Origin: Deltaproteobacteria bacterium
GTDB taxonomy: Bacteria > Desulfobacterota > Desulfobacteria > Desulfobacterales > SURF-15
Assembly (NCBI GenBank): GCA_019309565.1
Contig: JAFDFZ010000043.1
Span: 1-35,762, forward strand
Length of the DNA: 35,762 nucleotides
Reading direction: 5' to 3'
Made by a program: the position numbers and the translations under genes. Every line of letters begins with the position of its first letter. The first letter of the stretch is position 1. Of the stretch, positions 24,942 to 33,016 are shown in pieces. Under the pieces are notes generated by a model, which searched no databases, was not told the origin of the DNA, and saw nothing but the letters and a program-made list of their open reading frames with translations.

Positions 24942-27161
24942 TCAATGAATGGTTGGTTTGGTAATCTGGTATTTTTTCAACTTGACATACAGCGTGCTGC
25001 GGCCGATGCCCAGGCGGTTGGCGGTTTCTTTTTTATTCCAGTTACAGGATTCAAGGGTTTCAATGAGCAATTGTCTTTCGCTTTCCTGCAACACCGTTTT
25101 TGACTCGGCAAACGTAGCAGCAACTGTTTCAGAAAGGCCTGAGGGTAGATCTGAGATCTCAATATGCTGGCCCTTTGCCAGAACAATTGCATGTTCGATG
25201 CTGTTCTCAAGCTCTCTCACGTTCCCGGGCCAGGAATAATCAAGCAGTTTTCGCATGGCCCCGGAGCTGAAATCGTTTACTGCTTTTCCCTGCTCGGCTG
25301 CGAATCGGCGTAAAAAATGACGGGCCAGCAAAGGAATGTCGTTACGTCGTTTTCGTAAAGGAGGTAAAACAATTGGAATGACATTTAGGCGGTAGAAAAG
25401 ATCCTCTCGAAAATTGCCGTTTTTCACTTCCTGGCTCAAATCCTTGTTAGTGGCAGCAAGGATACGGGCATCCACCACAAGACTCTTCTCCCCGCCCACG
25501 CGTTCAAACTTTCGATTTTGAAGTACCCTAAGCAGCTTGATCTGAGCAGGGGGAGCCATCTCACCCACCTCATCCAGGAAAATGGTGCCACCCATGGCAA
25601 GTTCAAAACGCCCTGGCTTTTGACGGGTGGCTCCGGTAAAGGCCCCTTTCTCATGGCCAAACAGCTCGCTTTCAAGCAGGCTTGCCGGATATGCCGAGCA
25701 GTTGATCACAACAAAGGGTTTATTGTTCCGCGGACTATGATCATGAATGGCGCGGGCGACCAGCTCTTTTCCGGTCCCGCTTTCTCCCTGGATCAAAACC
25801 GTGGTATCTGTGGCAGCCACATCCTCAATCAGTTTGTAAATAAGCTGCATCTGAGGATCTCTTCCGATCAATCCGCCAAATTCAGCGGACTGTTCGATAC
25901 GGGAACGCAGGTGCTTGATCTCCTCTGCCTGCCTGATAGTGCGCAGAAGAACACCGGATGTCTGATTGAGGATAAGCTGGATCACATCCAGCTCCTTGGT
26001 GGCACATCGACAGTCGTCCGGACATGCGATCAGCATCGCACCCAGTGGTTGATGCTCATGACATACGGGAAATACGGCGATTCTCTGGGCGGAGTGAAAT
26101 ACACGGGGCAGTAAATGAGGGGGGATTTTCTCTTTCATGATAAACTTTACCGGGTTGGTGTCATCAAAAATGGCCTTCAGGGTCTCTTCAGGCAATCCAT
26201 CTTCTATGGTTTTGGTTTCTTTTTCGGTAAAAATGGACACATTATCGTTCAGAGAGCTTTGGATCAAAACGGCAATATCGTTGCAGGTGACAATTTCCCT
26301 AAGCTTACTGATCAGATAAGCTGCTACCGCTCTTAAGTCCGGCAATGCGCCGATTTCCTGTGCAATGGTAAAAGAGGTTCTTGTTTGCCGGTGAGCGCGA
26401 TCCAGCTCCAGGTTCTTTTCCTCCAGTTGCCTTGTGTATGTCTGAAGGTGTCGGGTGTGCTCCCTGATGCGGCGAAGCATATTGTTGAAGGAAGCGGCCA
26501 GCATGCCGACCTCGTCCTGGCCTTTTACGCGAATATCGATGTCAAGGTGCCCCTCGTCCACCTTTTCAACCGCTTTTGTCAGGTTAAGCAAGGGCTGTGT
26601 GATCCTCCTGATAAAGAGATGGCTTACCAGCAGGGAAAGAAAAAGTATCAAAAGGGTGGCCGCACTCATTTGAACCCAAAGGCGCATGACCTGGTTTCGG
26701 TAAGGACGCTCGGAATACCCCAGGCGAAGAAAGCCTGCCTTGCCGGAGAAGATCGGCCAGGCGATGTCCAAATACCGTTCTCCATCATTGGAGACGATTT
26801 TTTCCAGATGTCCCGTATTATCCCTCGGATAGTTGGCATCGATGAGTTTGACCGGCATACCACCTGTGAAGGTATGGGTTAATATTCGTCCGTTTTTAAA
26901 AATGAAAAGATAGGCTATGGACGGGTTGCTCTTCATCTGATCGTCCAGCAGCTTTTGCAAAGCCACCAGATCGTTAATGAGAACCTTATCGGCCGCCTCA
27001 AGGGCCAGGGAATGGGCGATGTTTTCCGCCTGAACAATCGCATCTTTGAAAAGACTTGAGCCGTAACGGTGAGTGACGATCTGAGAGATCATGATGCCGC
27101 TGGCAATGACCAGTATGGAAACCGTTAAGTATAATTTCGTTCTAAGACTTTTTGATCGCAT
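24942..27161 (-). CDS. membrane-tethered sigma54-dependent transcription activator
   Basis: The 739-residue product combines a sensor and an activator in one chain. A first membrane helix (about residues 10-30), a periplasmic Cache-like sensor domain to about 160, a second helix (about 165-185), a HAMP linker and coiled coil, a GAF domain, an AAA+ domain with GESGTGKE, the sigma54-contact loop GAFTGA, FLDEVGE and FREDLFYRLN, and a Fis-type helix-turn-helix at the end (NRLGIGRSTLYVKLKKY). It therefore acts without a separate kinase. I chose the ATG at 27161, with GGAG ten bases upstream; an ATG at 27170 is possible. It overlaps the end of the PhnD-like gene. It probably drives the operon starting at 24430 through the palindromes at 24741-24824. 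Confidence 0.87.
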   Translation of the reverse strand: MRSKSLRTKLYLTVSILVIASGIMISQIVTHRYGSSLFKDAIVQAENIAHSLALEAADKVLINDLVALQKLLDDQMKSNPSIAYLFIFKNGRILTHTFTGGMPVKLIDANYPRDNTGHLEKIVSNDGERYLDIAWPIFSGKAGFLRLGYSERPYRNQVMRLWVQMSAATLLILFLSLLVSHLFIRRITQPLLNLTKAVEKVDEGHLDIDIRVKGQDEVGMLAASFNNMLRRIREHTRHLQTYTRQLEEKNLELDRAHRQTRTSFTIAQEIGALPDLRAVAAYLISKLREIVTCNDIAVLIQSSLNDNVSIFTEKETKTIEDGLPEETLKAIFDDTNPVKFIMKEKIPPHLLPRVFHSAQRIAVFPVCHEHQPLGAMLIACPDDCRCATKELDVIQLILNQTSGVLLRTIRQAEEIKHLRSRIEQSAEFGGLIGRDPQMQLIYKLIEDVAATDTTVLIQGESGTGKELVARAIHDHSPRNNKPFVVINCSAYPASLLESELFGHEKGAFTGATRQKPGRFELAMGGTIFLDEVGEMAPPAQIKLLRVLQNRKFERVGGEKSLVVDARILAATNKDLSQEVKNGNFREDLFYRLNVIPIVLPPLRKRRNDIPLLARHFLRRFAAEQGKAVNDFSSGAMRKLLDYSWPGNVRELENSIEHAIVLAKGQHIEISDLPSGLSETVAATFAESKTVLQESERQLLIETLESCNWNKKETANRLGIGRSTLYVKLKKYQITKPTIH

Positions 27162-28119
27162 CAGGTGCATTCTCCAGGCTGCGCATATGCTGATTCATCA
27201 TGCGAACCGGATCATACCATTCATCCCGGGGCAGCGTGAAACGATCGATCATCAGCTGTTCAAGGATTCGATTACCGTTGGGATTTTGGTGCATAGAAAA
27301 CAACAGGTCTTGAATTCTTGATTTCAGGCGATCCGACAATCCTCTGGAAGCGACCAGCGGGGGGCTTCCGAAATTGCGTGAGGTTTTTATTATCCGTGTG
27401 TTAGAGGTATGGATAGGGTTTCGGGCGTGGTAATATTCCCATATAAGGCTGTCAACCGCAGCGCCTCCAACAAGCGATCTGGATACGGCCAATATGGAAT
27501 TGTCATGACTGTAAGTAAAGCTGAAGCTTTTAAAAAAAGAATCTGGTCTTTCTCCCATCTTAAGCAGCCAGTATTTGGGCACCAAAAACCCGGTGTTGGA
27601 CTCCGGGTCGGTAAACGCAAAAACATATCCTTTTAGATCCTGTAATTTCTGGAACTTGCTGTATTTATGCACGATAAGGTAGGATCGATAAAACGGTTCT
27701 CCCCGGACAACAGGTGTTGCCAGAGCCTTGAAGCCATATTTCTGTTTATCCATGGCATAGGGTCCGGTACATATGAAAGCAATGTCGATATGCCCTTTAT
27801 CTAATAATTCATTGATCTCCCCGTATGTCTTCCTCTGGATGAGTTGAATCCTGTAATTAAGCCGGGTGCCGATATAATCAAGCAAATCCCTATAATAAAT
27901 AAAAGTTTCTTTGGGAGACACCATGGCAGCCACCGCCACACGCAGGGTGGCCTGATCGACACGTTCATTTTGAGGGACTTCAACCAGCATGGTTTCAGAA
28001 AAGTCAACAAACTTATAGTCGCCTTCCTTTCCGCAACTATAGGAAAGGAGAAGCAATAGGAAAAACATAAGACACCGTTGCAGATGCTTTCCTCTATGAT
28101 TTTTAAGGTTGAATTTCAT
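27142..28119 (-). CDS. PhnD-like periplasmic binding lipoprotein
   Basis: The 325-residue product has a signal ending LLLLSYSC, a probable lipoprotein site, and the features of the PhnD-like binding family: LRVAVAAMVSP near residue 60, the DIAFICTGPYA block near 113 and the SNTGFLVP block near 174. PhnD-like domains bind phosphonates in transporters but also form the sensor part of kinases such as TtrS, which detects tetrathionate. No transporter permease or ATPase gene is nearby; instead the gene overlaps the sigma54 activator gene, so a sensing role is more likely than uptake. The ligand is unknown. Its promoter carries a degenerate copy of the shared palindrome. Confidence 0.8.
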   Translation of the reverse strand: MKFNLKNHRGKHLQRCLMFFLLLLLSYSCGKEGDYKFVDFSETMLVEVPQNERVDQATLRVAVAAMVSPKETFIYYRDLLDYIGTRLNYRIQLIQRKTYGEINELLDKGHIDIAFICTGPYAMDKQKYGFKALATPVVRGEPFYRSYLIVHKYSKFQKLQDLKGYVFAFTDPESNTGFLVPKYWLLKMGERPDSFFKSFSFTYSHDNSILAVSRSLVGGAAVDSLIWEYYHARNPIHTSNTRIIKTSRNFGSPPLVASRGLSDRLKSRIQDLLFSMHQNPNGNRILEQLMIDRFTLPRDEWYDPVRMMNQHMRSLENAPDAIKKS

Positions 28120-28163
28120 TTTTTTAATTTATTATTTAAACTGATGGGAACTTTCGTACCGCT

Positions 28164-28192
28164 AAATTAGATATCACACTGTGGCAATTGAA
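28164..28192 (-). promoter_or_regulatory. degenerate copy of the shared palindromic operator
   Basis: The 15-mer at 28172-28186 reads TATCACACTGTGGCA and matches the shared motif at 12 of 15 positions, with one half-site intact. In the same register there are TTCAAT (minus strand, 28192-28187) and TAATTT (28169-28164), both poor promoter hexamers. It lies about 50-70 bases before the PhnD-like start. The evidence is weaker than at the other three sites. Confidence 0.45.
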
Positions 28193-28248
28193 GGCAAGCT
28201 AAATTTACAACACCCGCTGCGCACTCGATTTAAGGGCAACGAGCGTTT

Positions 28249-28361
28249 ACCCCGTTAGAGAAAGCCACCGACTCCAGTAGGGTTGTATAGATAATTCCTT
28301 ATAGATGGTGGTTTAATGCCACCATCTATAGTCGTTAGAGAACGTCGTTCTCTAACGGGGT
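28249..28361. repeat. nested inverted-repeat element (REP/MITE-like)
   Basis: The outer arms ACCCCGTTAGAGAA (28249-28262) and TTCTCTAACGGGGT (28348-28361) are exact complements. Inside is a 12-bp perfect hairpin, TATAGATGGTGG with CCACCATCTATA (28300-28330), and a 25-base perfect palindrome built on CGTTAGAGAACG (28333-28357), which reuses the outer arm sequence. It lies after the sulfur-carrier operon and before the PhnD promoter. Lack of T-runs argues against simple terminators. RAYT relics elsewhere in the window make a REP-type origin attractive. Confidence 0.6.
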
Positions 28362-28383
28362 TTACTTCCATAAGAAAAGGCGC

Positions 28384-30834
28384 TTACGCTTTCCGTATTC
28401 GAAGCGTCCAGTGATCGCCCGTTTTTTTCTGTTCAACGATCTCGTGGCCTTCCTCGGCAACCGACCCCGGAACATTTTCGATGGGCTCTCCGTCATCCAG
28501 AAGAACCGTAAGGATTTGTCCCACTGCCATGGCAGCCAGATCCAGTTTCACTTTAACGAAATTCATCGGACAGGCAACACCCCGATAGTCCCTGAACAGT
28601 TCTACGGTCTTGTGCTCTCCGGTAAGCGCTTGAATAGGCGGTTCGAGAATTGTTTCCATTTTCTTCTGTTCGGGAAACTGCAAGGCATCGTCCATGGACT
28701 GATATAGTTCCTCCATGGATTGCGCCAGTTCATAGACCAGCGGTTTCAAATGAACCAAAGCTTGTCCATTCGGGTTCTCGGCGGCCTGAAGCACCTTGCG
28801 GAAACGGACATCAACAAGCCCGGTCCGGATAAAATGTCTGTCAAATGCATCAAATATCGTCTGATCAGACCTGACTTCCACTCCACGGGTTATCAATAAC
28901 ATGCGCGAGGCAGCAAGGGTGATCTGATATAAGGCTGTTGCTAACGGCTCCAGATCGGTAAGAGATTCCAGCTCCCTTCGCTTTTTTCGAATCATGTCCC
29001 GATCCACCTCGATAAGATCAAATAATCCCGCAGAGCACTCCCCCATTCCCATTCCAACCAGCGAGAATTCTTCCGCAGCCCCCCAGTCGATATAGTAGGT
29101 TTTGTCCTCTTTAATATCCGGGATATCCCGGTACCGGTTGCAAATGGCCCTGATATCTTCGGCACCGCAATCGTCGATGTATGCCGCAAAGGACGTAAAG
29201 TAAGGCTTTTTCCGACGATATGTGTCTAAAAACTTGACCACGAAATCAGGAAGATTCCGAGCGCTGATCCGGTCGATTTTCCTGGCAAGACGGGCTTGTG
29301 TATCTCCGGCTACAGCGCCTGCTACGATATGGTATTCCGGATACATCACGTTGTTGTTGCGAGCGGATCGACCGTAAAAACCGAGATCGGCACAAGCGTG
29401 CATTCCACAGGTATTGGGGCAACCCGAAGTATGCAATTTGATATCAGCAAGATCATCCAGATGCTCTTTCAGCGGTTTGAGGCGATTCCTCAACTCGCGA
29501 AGAGCCCCCTGAGAAAGACATATTCCCAGGGTGCAGGTATCCGCTCCGGTACATGCAGTCCAGTTTCCAACAAAGCGTGGTTCGCCGGACAGATCAGATA
29601 CAGCTGTTGCAACCTGGAATAGATTGCCGAGATAGATCTCGGGGATGTTTCTTACGCTTAAGTTCTGATCCATGGTACAGCGCATTACATTGTCGCCAAA
29701 ATTGCTCAGAAAATCGGCCAGTGCAACCGCATGCTCGTTTTTAAGATTACCCAGAAACAAAGGAATACGAGCGGCATATAGATTCGGTTGCTTTTGTCGC
29801 GTGACATATCGTTTTTTCCAGGTAGCGAATTCAGAGCAATTCTCTTCTATTGCTTTTAGAGTAATGCCTGATTTCGACCTGTTATCCATCTCTTTTATCT
29901 CAAGCGGCTCCACCTGCTGATGTTCCAACCACTGGAGTTCCTGGTGGTAAAGAGCTTCAAACTCTTCTCTGCCAAGCCTGTTCCGCAGGAATCTTAAACG
30001 TGCGGCATGCTTGTTTTTTCGGCTTCCGTACCGGGAAAACACCCGCTTTACCGACTCGGCCACAACGTAAACTTGATCGGCGGAAATAAAATCGTGCAAT
30101 GGCTCCGCCACCTGAGGTTTTAACCCCAATCCTCCTGAAACATAAACCTTAAACCCCCTGATGCCGTCTTGAATTCGAGCCACAAATCCCAGGTCGTTTA
30201 AGCAGGCATTGGCATTGTCATCATCGGAATTGGAAAATGAAATTTTGAACTTGCGTGGTAAAAGCCATGAATCAGGTTCGGCAATCAACCGGCTGGTCAA
30301 AGAGACCGCATACGGTGTGACATCAAAAACCTCCTTCGGGGATATTCCGGCATCCCATGAGACCATGATGTTGCGTACCGTGTTGCCCCCACCGCCCCGG
30401 GTGCTCAGGCCCACTTCCTTTAATTTTCGTATAACGGCAACCACGTTTTCGAGCACCACATCATGGATCTGAAGCCCCTGGCGAGTCGTAAAATGAATGA
30501 AATCGGCCCCATATCGGCTGGAAAGCTCTGCAACGGCTCTGAGTTGATGCGGGGTTATTCCTCCTCCCGTACAGCGGATTCGGATCATGTAAGTGTCTTT
30601 GGAGCGCTGGGCATAAACGCCAAACGGGACACGGTGTGCTTTTAGCTCTCTAGCGGTTATGATACCCTGTCTGAAGAGGCGGGTTTGATGTTCCAGTTCC
30701 TCTATCTCCGCATCATATGTTGCCGGAATATCATAGAATTTTACTGCACAACGATTGATTCGCAACAGCAACGCTTTTCCATTGCTAAACGGGGCGGGTT
30801 TTTCCAATATTTGTTTGTCAACCCATTGCTTCAC
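28384..30834 (-). CDS. siroheme sulfite/nitrite reductase fused to a C-terminal TusA domain
   Basis: The 816-residue product has two ferredoxin-like half domains (about 60-130 and 355-415), the siroheme-binding stretch STRGGGGNTVRNI near residue 145, and the 4Fe-4S/siroheme cysteines Cys428, Cys434, Cys472 and Cys476 (CTGADTC and CPNTC). This is the assimilatory-type sulfite or nitrite reductase core. A helical linker (about 600-740) follows, then a TusA/SirA-like domain from about residue 746 with Cys755 in GVACPMN; the family motif is CPxP, so the second Pro is Asn. The gene starts with GTG, with GGAGG eight bases upstream, overlapping the JAMM gene. Sulfide made at the siroheme could be passed to the TusA cysteine or to the carrier protein of the same operon. 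Confidence 0.86.
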   Translation of the reverse strand: MKQWVDKQILEKPAPFSNGKALLLRINRCAVKFYDIPATYDAEIEELEHQTRLFRQGIITARELKAHRVPFGVYAQRSKDTYMIRIRCTGGGITPHQLRAVAELSSRYGADFIHFTTRQGLQIHDVVLENVVAVIRKLKEVGLSTRGGGGNTVRNIMVSWDAGISPKEVFDVTPYAVSLTSRLIAEPDSWLLPRKFKISFSNSDDDNANACLNDLGFVARIQDGIRGFKVYVSGGLGLKPQVAEPLHDFISADQVYVVAESVKRVFSRYGSRKNKHAARLRFLRNRLGREEFEALYHQELQWLEHQQVEPLEIKEMDNRSKSGITLKAIEENCSEFATWKKRYVTRQKQPNLYAARIPLFLGNLKNEHAVALADFLSNFGDNVMRCTMDQNLSVRNIPEIYLGNLFQVATAVSDLSGEPRFVGNWTACTGADTCTLGICLSQGALRELRNRLKPLKEHLDDLADIKLHTSGCPNTCGMHACADLGFYGRSARNNNVMYPEYHIVAGAVAGDTQARLARKIDRISARNLPDFVVKFLDTYRRKKPYFTSFAAYIDDCGAEDIRAICNRYRDIPDIKEDKTYYIDWGAAEEFSLVGMGMGECSAGLFDLIEVDRDMIRKKRRELESLTDLEPLATALYQITLAASRMLLITRGVEVRSDQTIFDAFDRHFIRTGLVDVRFRKVLQAAENPNGQALVHLKPLVYELAQSMEELYQSMDDALQFPEQKKMETILEPPIQALTGEHKTVELFRDYRGVACPMNFVKVKLDLAAMAVGQILTVLLDDGEPIENVPGSVAEEGHEIVEQKKTGDHWTLRIRKA

Positions 30835-31252
30835 TGCTGTAATCCTCCGGTGGCGCCTGAACGATTTGGATTTCTTCGGGCTGGACAGCGTGATTGCGAA
30901 TTCTGAACGCTTTGATAGTTTCTACCCCATTATAAAGGGATACAATTACATAGCTGATATCAGGGTCATAGGCCAGGCGGATATCTTCCTTTGAGGGCCA
31001 GGCCGCTGTAACCGGATGGCTATGATATACTGCCGCCAGCTCGGCTTCTTTCTTTTGCATGTCTTTTAATGCCTCAAATTGATCCTGCGGATCCAGCGTG
31101 AAGTGAACCGCAGAGTATTCCAAATTCTTCAGCCTGTATTGGTAGACGACAATCCCGTTCCTTGAGGCTAAATAACCACAGGCCTCGATGGGGACTACGG
31201 ACTTTGCATGGTCGATCAGTCCGGTAAAAACTTCAGACGTCATCTTCAACAT
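30818..31252 (-). CDS. JAMM-motif metalloprotease (carrier-tail processing)
   Basis: The 144-residue product has the complete JAMM zinc-protease signature: Glu23 (PIEACGYL), His77 and His79 in HSHP, Ser87 and Asp90 in PSKED. Bacterial members next to ThiS/MoaD-like carriers trim the carrier tail to expose the terminal Gly-Gly (known for HcyD in Wolinella) or release the sulfur-loaded amino acid (Mec+ in mycobacteria). The neighbouring carrier ends in GGSYA, which gives this enzyme an obvious substrate. It starts five bases after the E1-like gene and ends inside the reductase gene, so the operon is tightly coupled. Confidence 0.85.
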   Translation of the reverse strand: MLKMTSEVFTGLIDHAKSVVPIEACGYLASRNGIVVYQYRLKNLEYSAVHFTLDPQDQFEALKDMQKKEAELAAVYHSHPVTAAWPSKEDIRLAYDPDISYVIVSLYNGVETIKAFRIRNHAVQPEEIQIVQAPPEDYSSEAMG

Positions 31253-31256
31253 GGTG

Positions 31257-32078
31257 TTACGAATGTGCTGCTGCTTTCAGATCGCAGGTCCGCTGGTGTT
31301 CATCGAAAAGCTCATGGATCGTGGGATGATCTCCGCACAACGGACAGTGCCTGTTTTTTTGTAGCCTGTGCTTGGTAAAGTCCATGGTAAGCGCATTAAA
31401 ATAAAGCAGCCTGTCGGTCAACAGGGTTCCGGCCCCAGCCAGGAATTTGAGGGCTTCTGCTGTCTGGATGGTACCCAGTATACCGGCGATGGCCCCCAGC
31501 ACCCCCGCCTGAGCACAGGAAGGCACGGCATTATCAGGTGGGGGGGCTTCAAACACGCACCGGTAACAGGCGGTTTTACCGGGTATAACCGTCATGGTCT
31601 GTCCATTGAAGCGCAGGATGCCACCGTGTGAAAAGGCAATACCTTCCATCATACAGGCATCGTTTATCAGAAATTTAGCGGCAAAGTTGTCCGTGCCGTC
31701 GATAACAAACTCATACCCTTTTATGATGTGTCTTATGTTGTCTGCTCGGATAAATTCCGGGCAAACCTTGACGGTAACATCCGGGTTAAGGGCCTTCATC
31801 TTCTCTGCTGCCGAATGTACTTTAGCTGTATTTAGATCTTTGGTGAAATGGATGATCTGTCGCTGTAAATTCGATAGCTCCACGATATCCGAATCCACGA
31901 TGCCGACGGTTCCCACACCGGCCGCCGCAAGGTATAAGGCAGCAGGAGAGCCCAACCCTCCTGCACCTATTATCAGCACCCTGCCGTTGATGATCCTGAT
32001 TTGACCTTCAACTCCTATGTCCTTTAGTATAATGTGCCTGCTGTAACGTTCCAGTTGTTCTTCCGTAAAATTGATCAT
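31257..32078 (-). CDS. E1-like ThiF/MoeB adenylyltransferase
   Basis: The 273-residue product activates the C-terminus of a ubiquitin-like sulfur carrier with ATP. It has the nucleotide-binding loop GAGGLGSPAALYLA (near residue 38), DSDIVELSNLQRQ near 62, and two CxxC zinc pairs (CYRC near 180 and CPLC near 250). A Cys in PSCAQAG near residue 195 is placed where other family members have a conserved cysteine. A modest AGGAA precedes the ATG. It lies between the carrier gene and the JAMM gene, the order expected for a thiocarboxylate-forming system. Confidence 0.88.
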   Translation of the reverse strand: MINFTEEQLERYSRHIILKDIGVEGQIRIINGRVLIIGAGGLGSPAALYLAAAGVGTVGIVDSDIVELSNLQRQIIHFTKDLNTAKVHSAAEKMKALNPDVTVKVCPEFIRADNIRHIIKGYEFVIDGTDNFAAKFLINDACMMEGIAFSHGGILRFNGQTMTVIPGKTACYRCVFEAPPPDNAVPSCAQAGVLGAIAGILGTIQTAEALKFLAGAGTLLTDRLLYFNALTMDFTKHRLQKNRHCPLCGDHPTIHELFDEHQRTCDLKAAAHS

Positions 32079-32162
32079 GCTATCTTATTCCTGTGTATGG
32101 TTTGGTTAGTCATACTTACACTTGTTTTCGGTAATTGACGTCTCAATCAGAAAAAACCCTCG

Positions 32163-32375
32163 CTACGCATACGATCCGCCGCTCATGAAATAAAGAAAAT
32201 CGATCTGATCTTTTTCCTTGACCACCGTGGTTCCGAAATTTTCCCTTTTGACAAAGGTGCCATTGATTTGAACCGACACCATATCAGGGCTTTTAACGCC
32301 TCTTTCTTTAAGGAGCTCAAGAATCGTGATGTTTTCTTTCTGGGTTTGATAGGTTTTTCCATTTACTTTGATCAT
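32163..32375 (-). CDS. ThiS/MoaD-like sulfur-carrier protein with tripeptide tail after GG
   Basis: The 70-residue product is a small beta-grasp protein (VNGKTYQTQKENITILELL at the N-terminus; VKEKDQIDFLYFMSGG at the end). Sulfur carriers must end in Gly-Gly to be adenylated and converted to a thiocarboxylate, but here the gene goes on with Ser-Tyr-Ala. The JAMM protease two genes downstream is the likely enzyme that removes SYA. A very strong AAAGGAGGT lies seven bases before the ATG. It is first in the operon, under the promoter at 32429-32457. By analogy with HcyS it would supply sulfur for homocysteine or cysteine; whether it instead serves thiamine or molybdopterin is not excluded. Confidence 0.85.
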   Translation of the reverse strand: MIKVNGKTYQTQKENITILELLKERGVKSPDMVSVQINGTFVKRENFGTTVVKEKDQIDFLYFMSGGSYA

Positions 32376-32428
32376 GAATCAACCTCCTTTAATCGATAGA
32401 AAAGCTTGCAGAAAATCTACAGATATTT

Positions 32429-32457
32429 ATATAAAATGCCACAATGTGGCATGTCAA
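32429..32457 (-). promoter_or_regulatory. promoter of the sulfur-carrier operon with perfect palindromic operator
   Basis: On the minus strand TTGACA (32457-32452) is followed by the perfect palindrome TGCCACATTGTGGCA (32451-32437) and an AT-rich -10 region reading TTATAT at 17-base spacing, or TATATA at 18. The sequence around the palindrome, including the TTGACA, repeats that at 3617-3645. The carrier start codon is 54 bases downstream. Confidence 0.7.
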
Positions 32458-32490
32458 GAATTTTTTTACTTATATTCGGGCACGGGCGGC

Positions 32491-32890
32491 ATGAGCAGGT
32501 CGTATAGAATCCAATACCCAGAGGCACTATATCACCTACTTTCACATGGAAACTGAAGCGAAGAGATCTTTATAGCGCACAGGGACCGCTACATTTATTA
32601 AATACGCTCGGGGAATTTTCTGAATGATTTGATATTGATGCTTTCGCCTATGTGCTTATGGACAACATTTTCCACATTTCAGGTTCGCACGCGGAATACG
32701 AACCTGAAAGATGCCATACAGTGGTTGGGCACCAGGTTTACTCAACGGTCTAACAGGTGCAATTTTAGATGCGGACATCTTTTTTGAGGGCAGATACAAA
32801 AACATAATTTACGAAACAATGCGTATCTGTTGCAGCTTGCCAAATCCGCCCAAAGGTGACCTAAAACGGAAATCAGAGGACATTTTATTA
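32491..32890 (+). pseudogene. decayed REP-associated tyrosine transposase (Y1_Tnp)
   Basis: The plus strand starts with ATG and reads MSRSYRIQYPEALYHLLSHGN, the classic N-terminus of RAYT proteins, then stops. Further pieces in shifting frames match the family in order: FAYVLMDNIFH (normally YxLMxNHxH), the LKDAIQWLGTRFTQRSNRC block, then GHLF and GRYKNIIYE. The HUH catalytic motif is ruined (NIFH for NHFH) and the C-terminal end is missing. It cannot be active. It probably once mobilised REP-type palindromes in this genome. Confidence 0.78.
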
Positions 32891-33016
32891 CGTAACACTA
32901 AGAGCCTTTTTTAAAGCAAATAGCACCCCGAACATTTTTCATAGCCAAAACCTGGCCTTTTTGTTCTGAGTCGAAAATGAAAACTATGCGAATTCCACCC
33001 CTTATTCACGAGGCTC

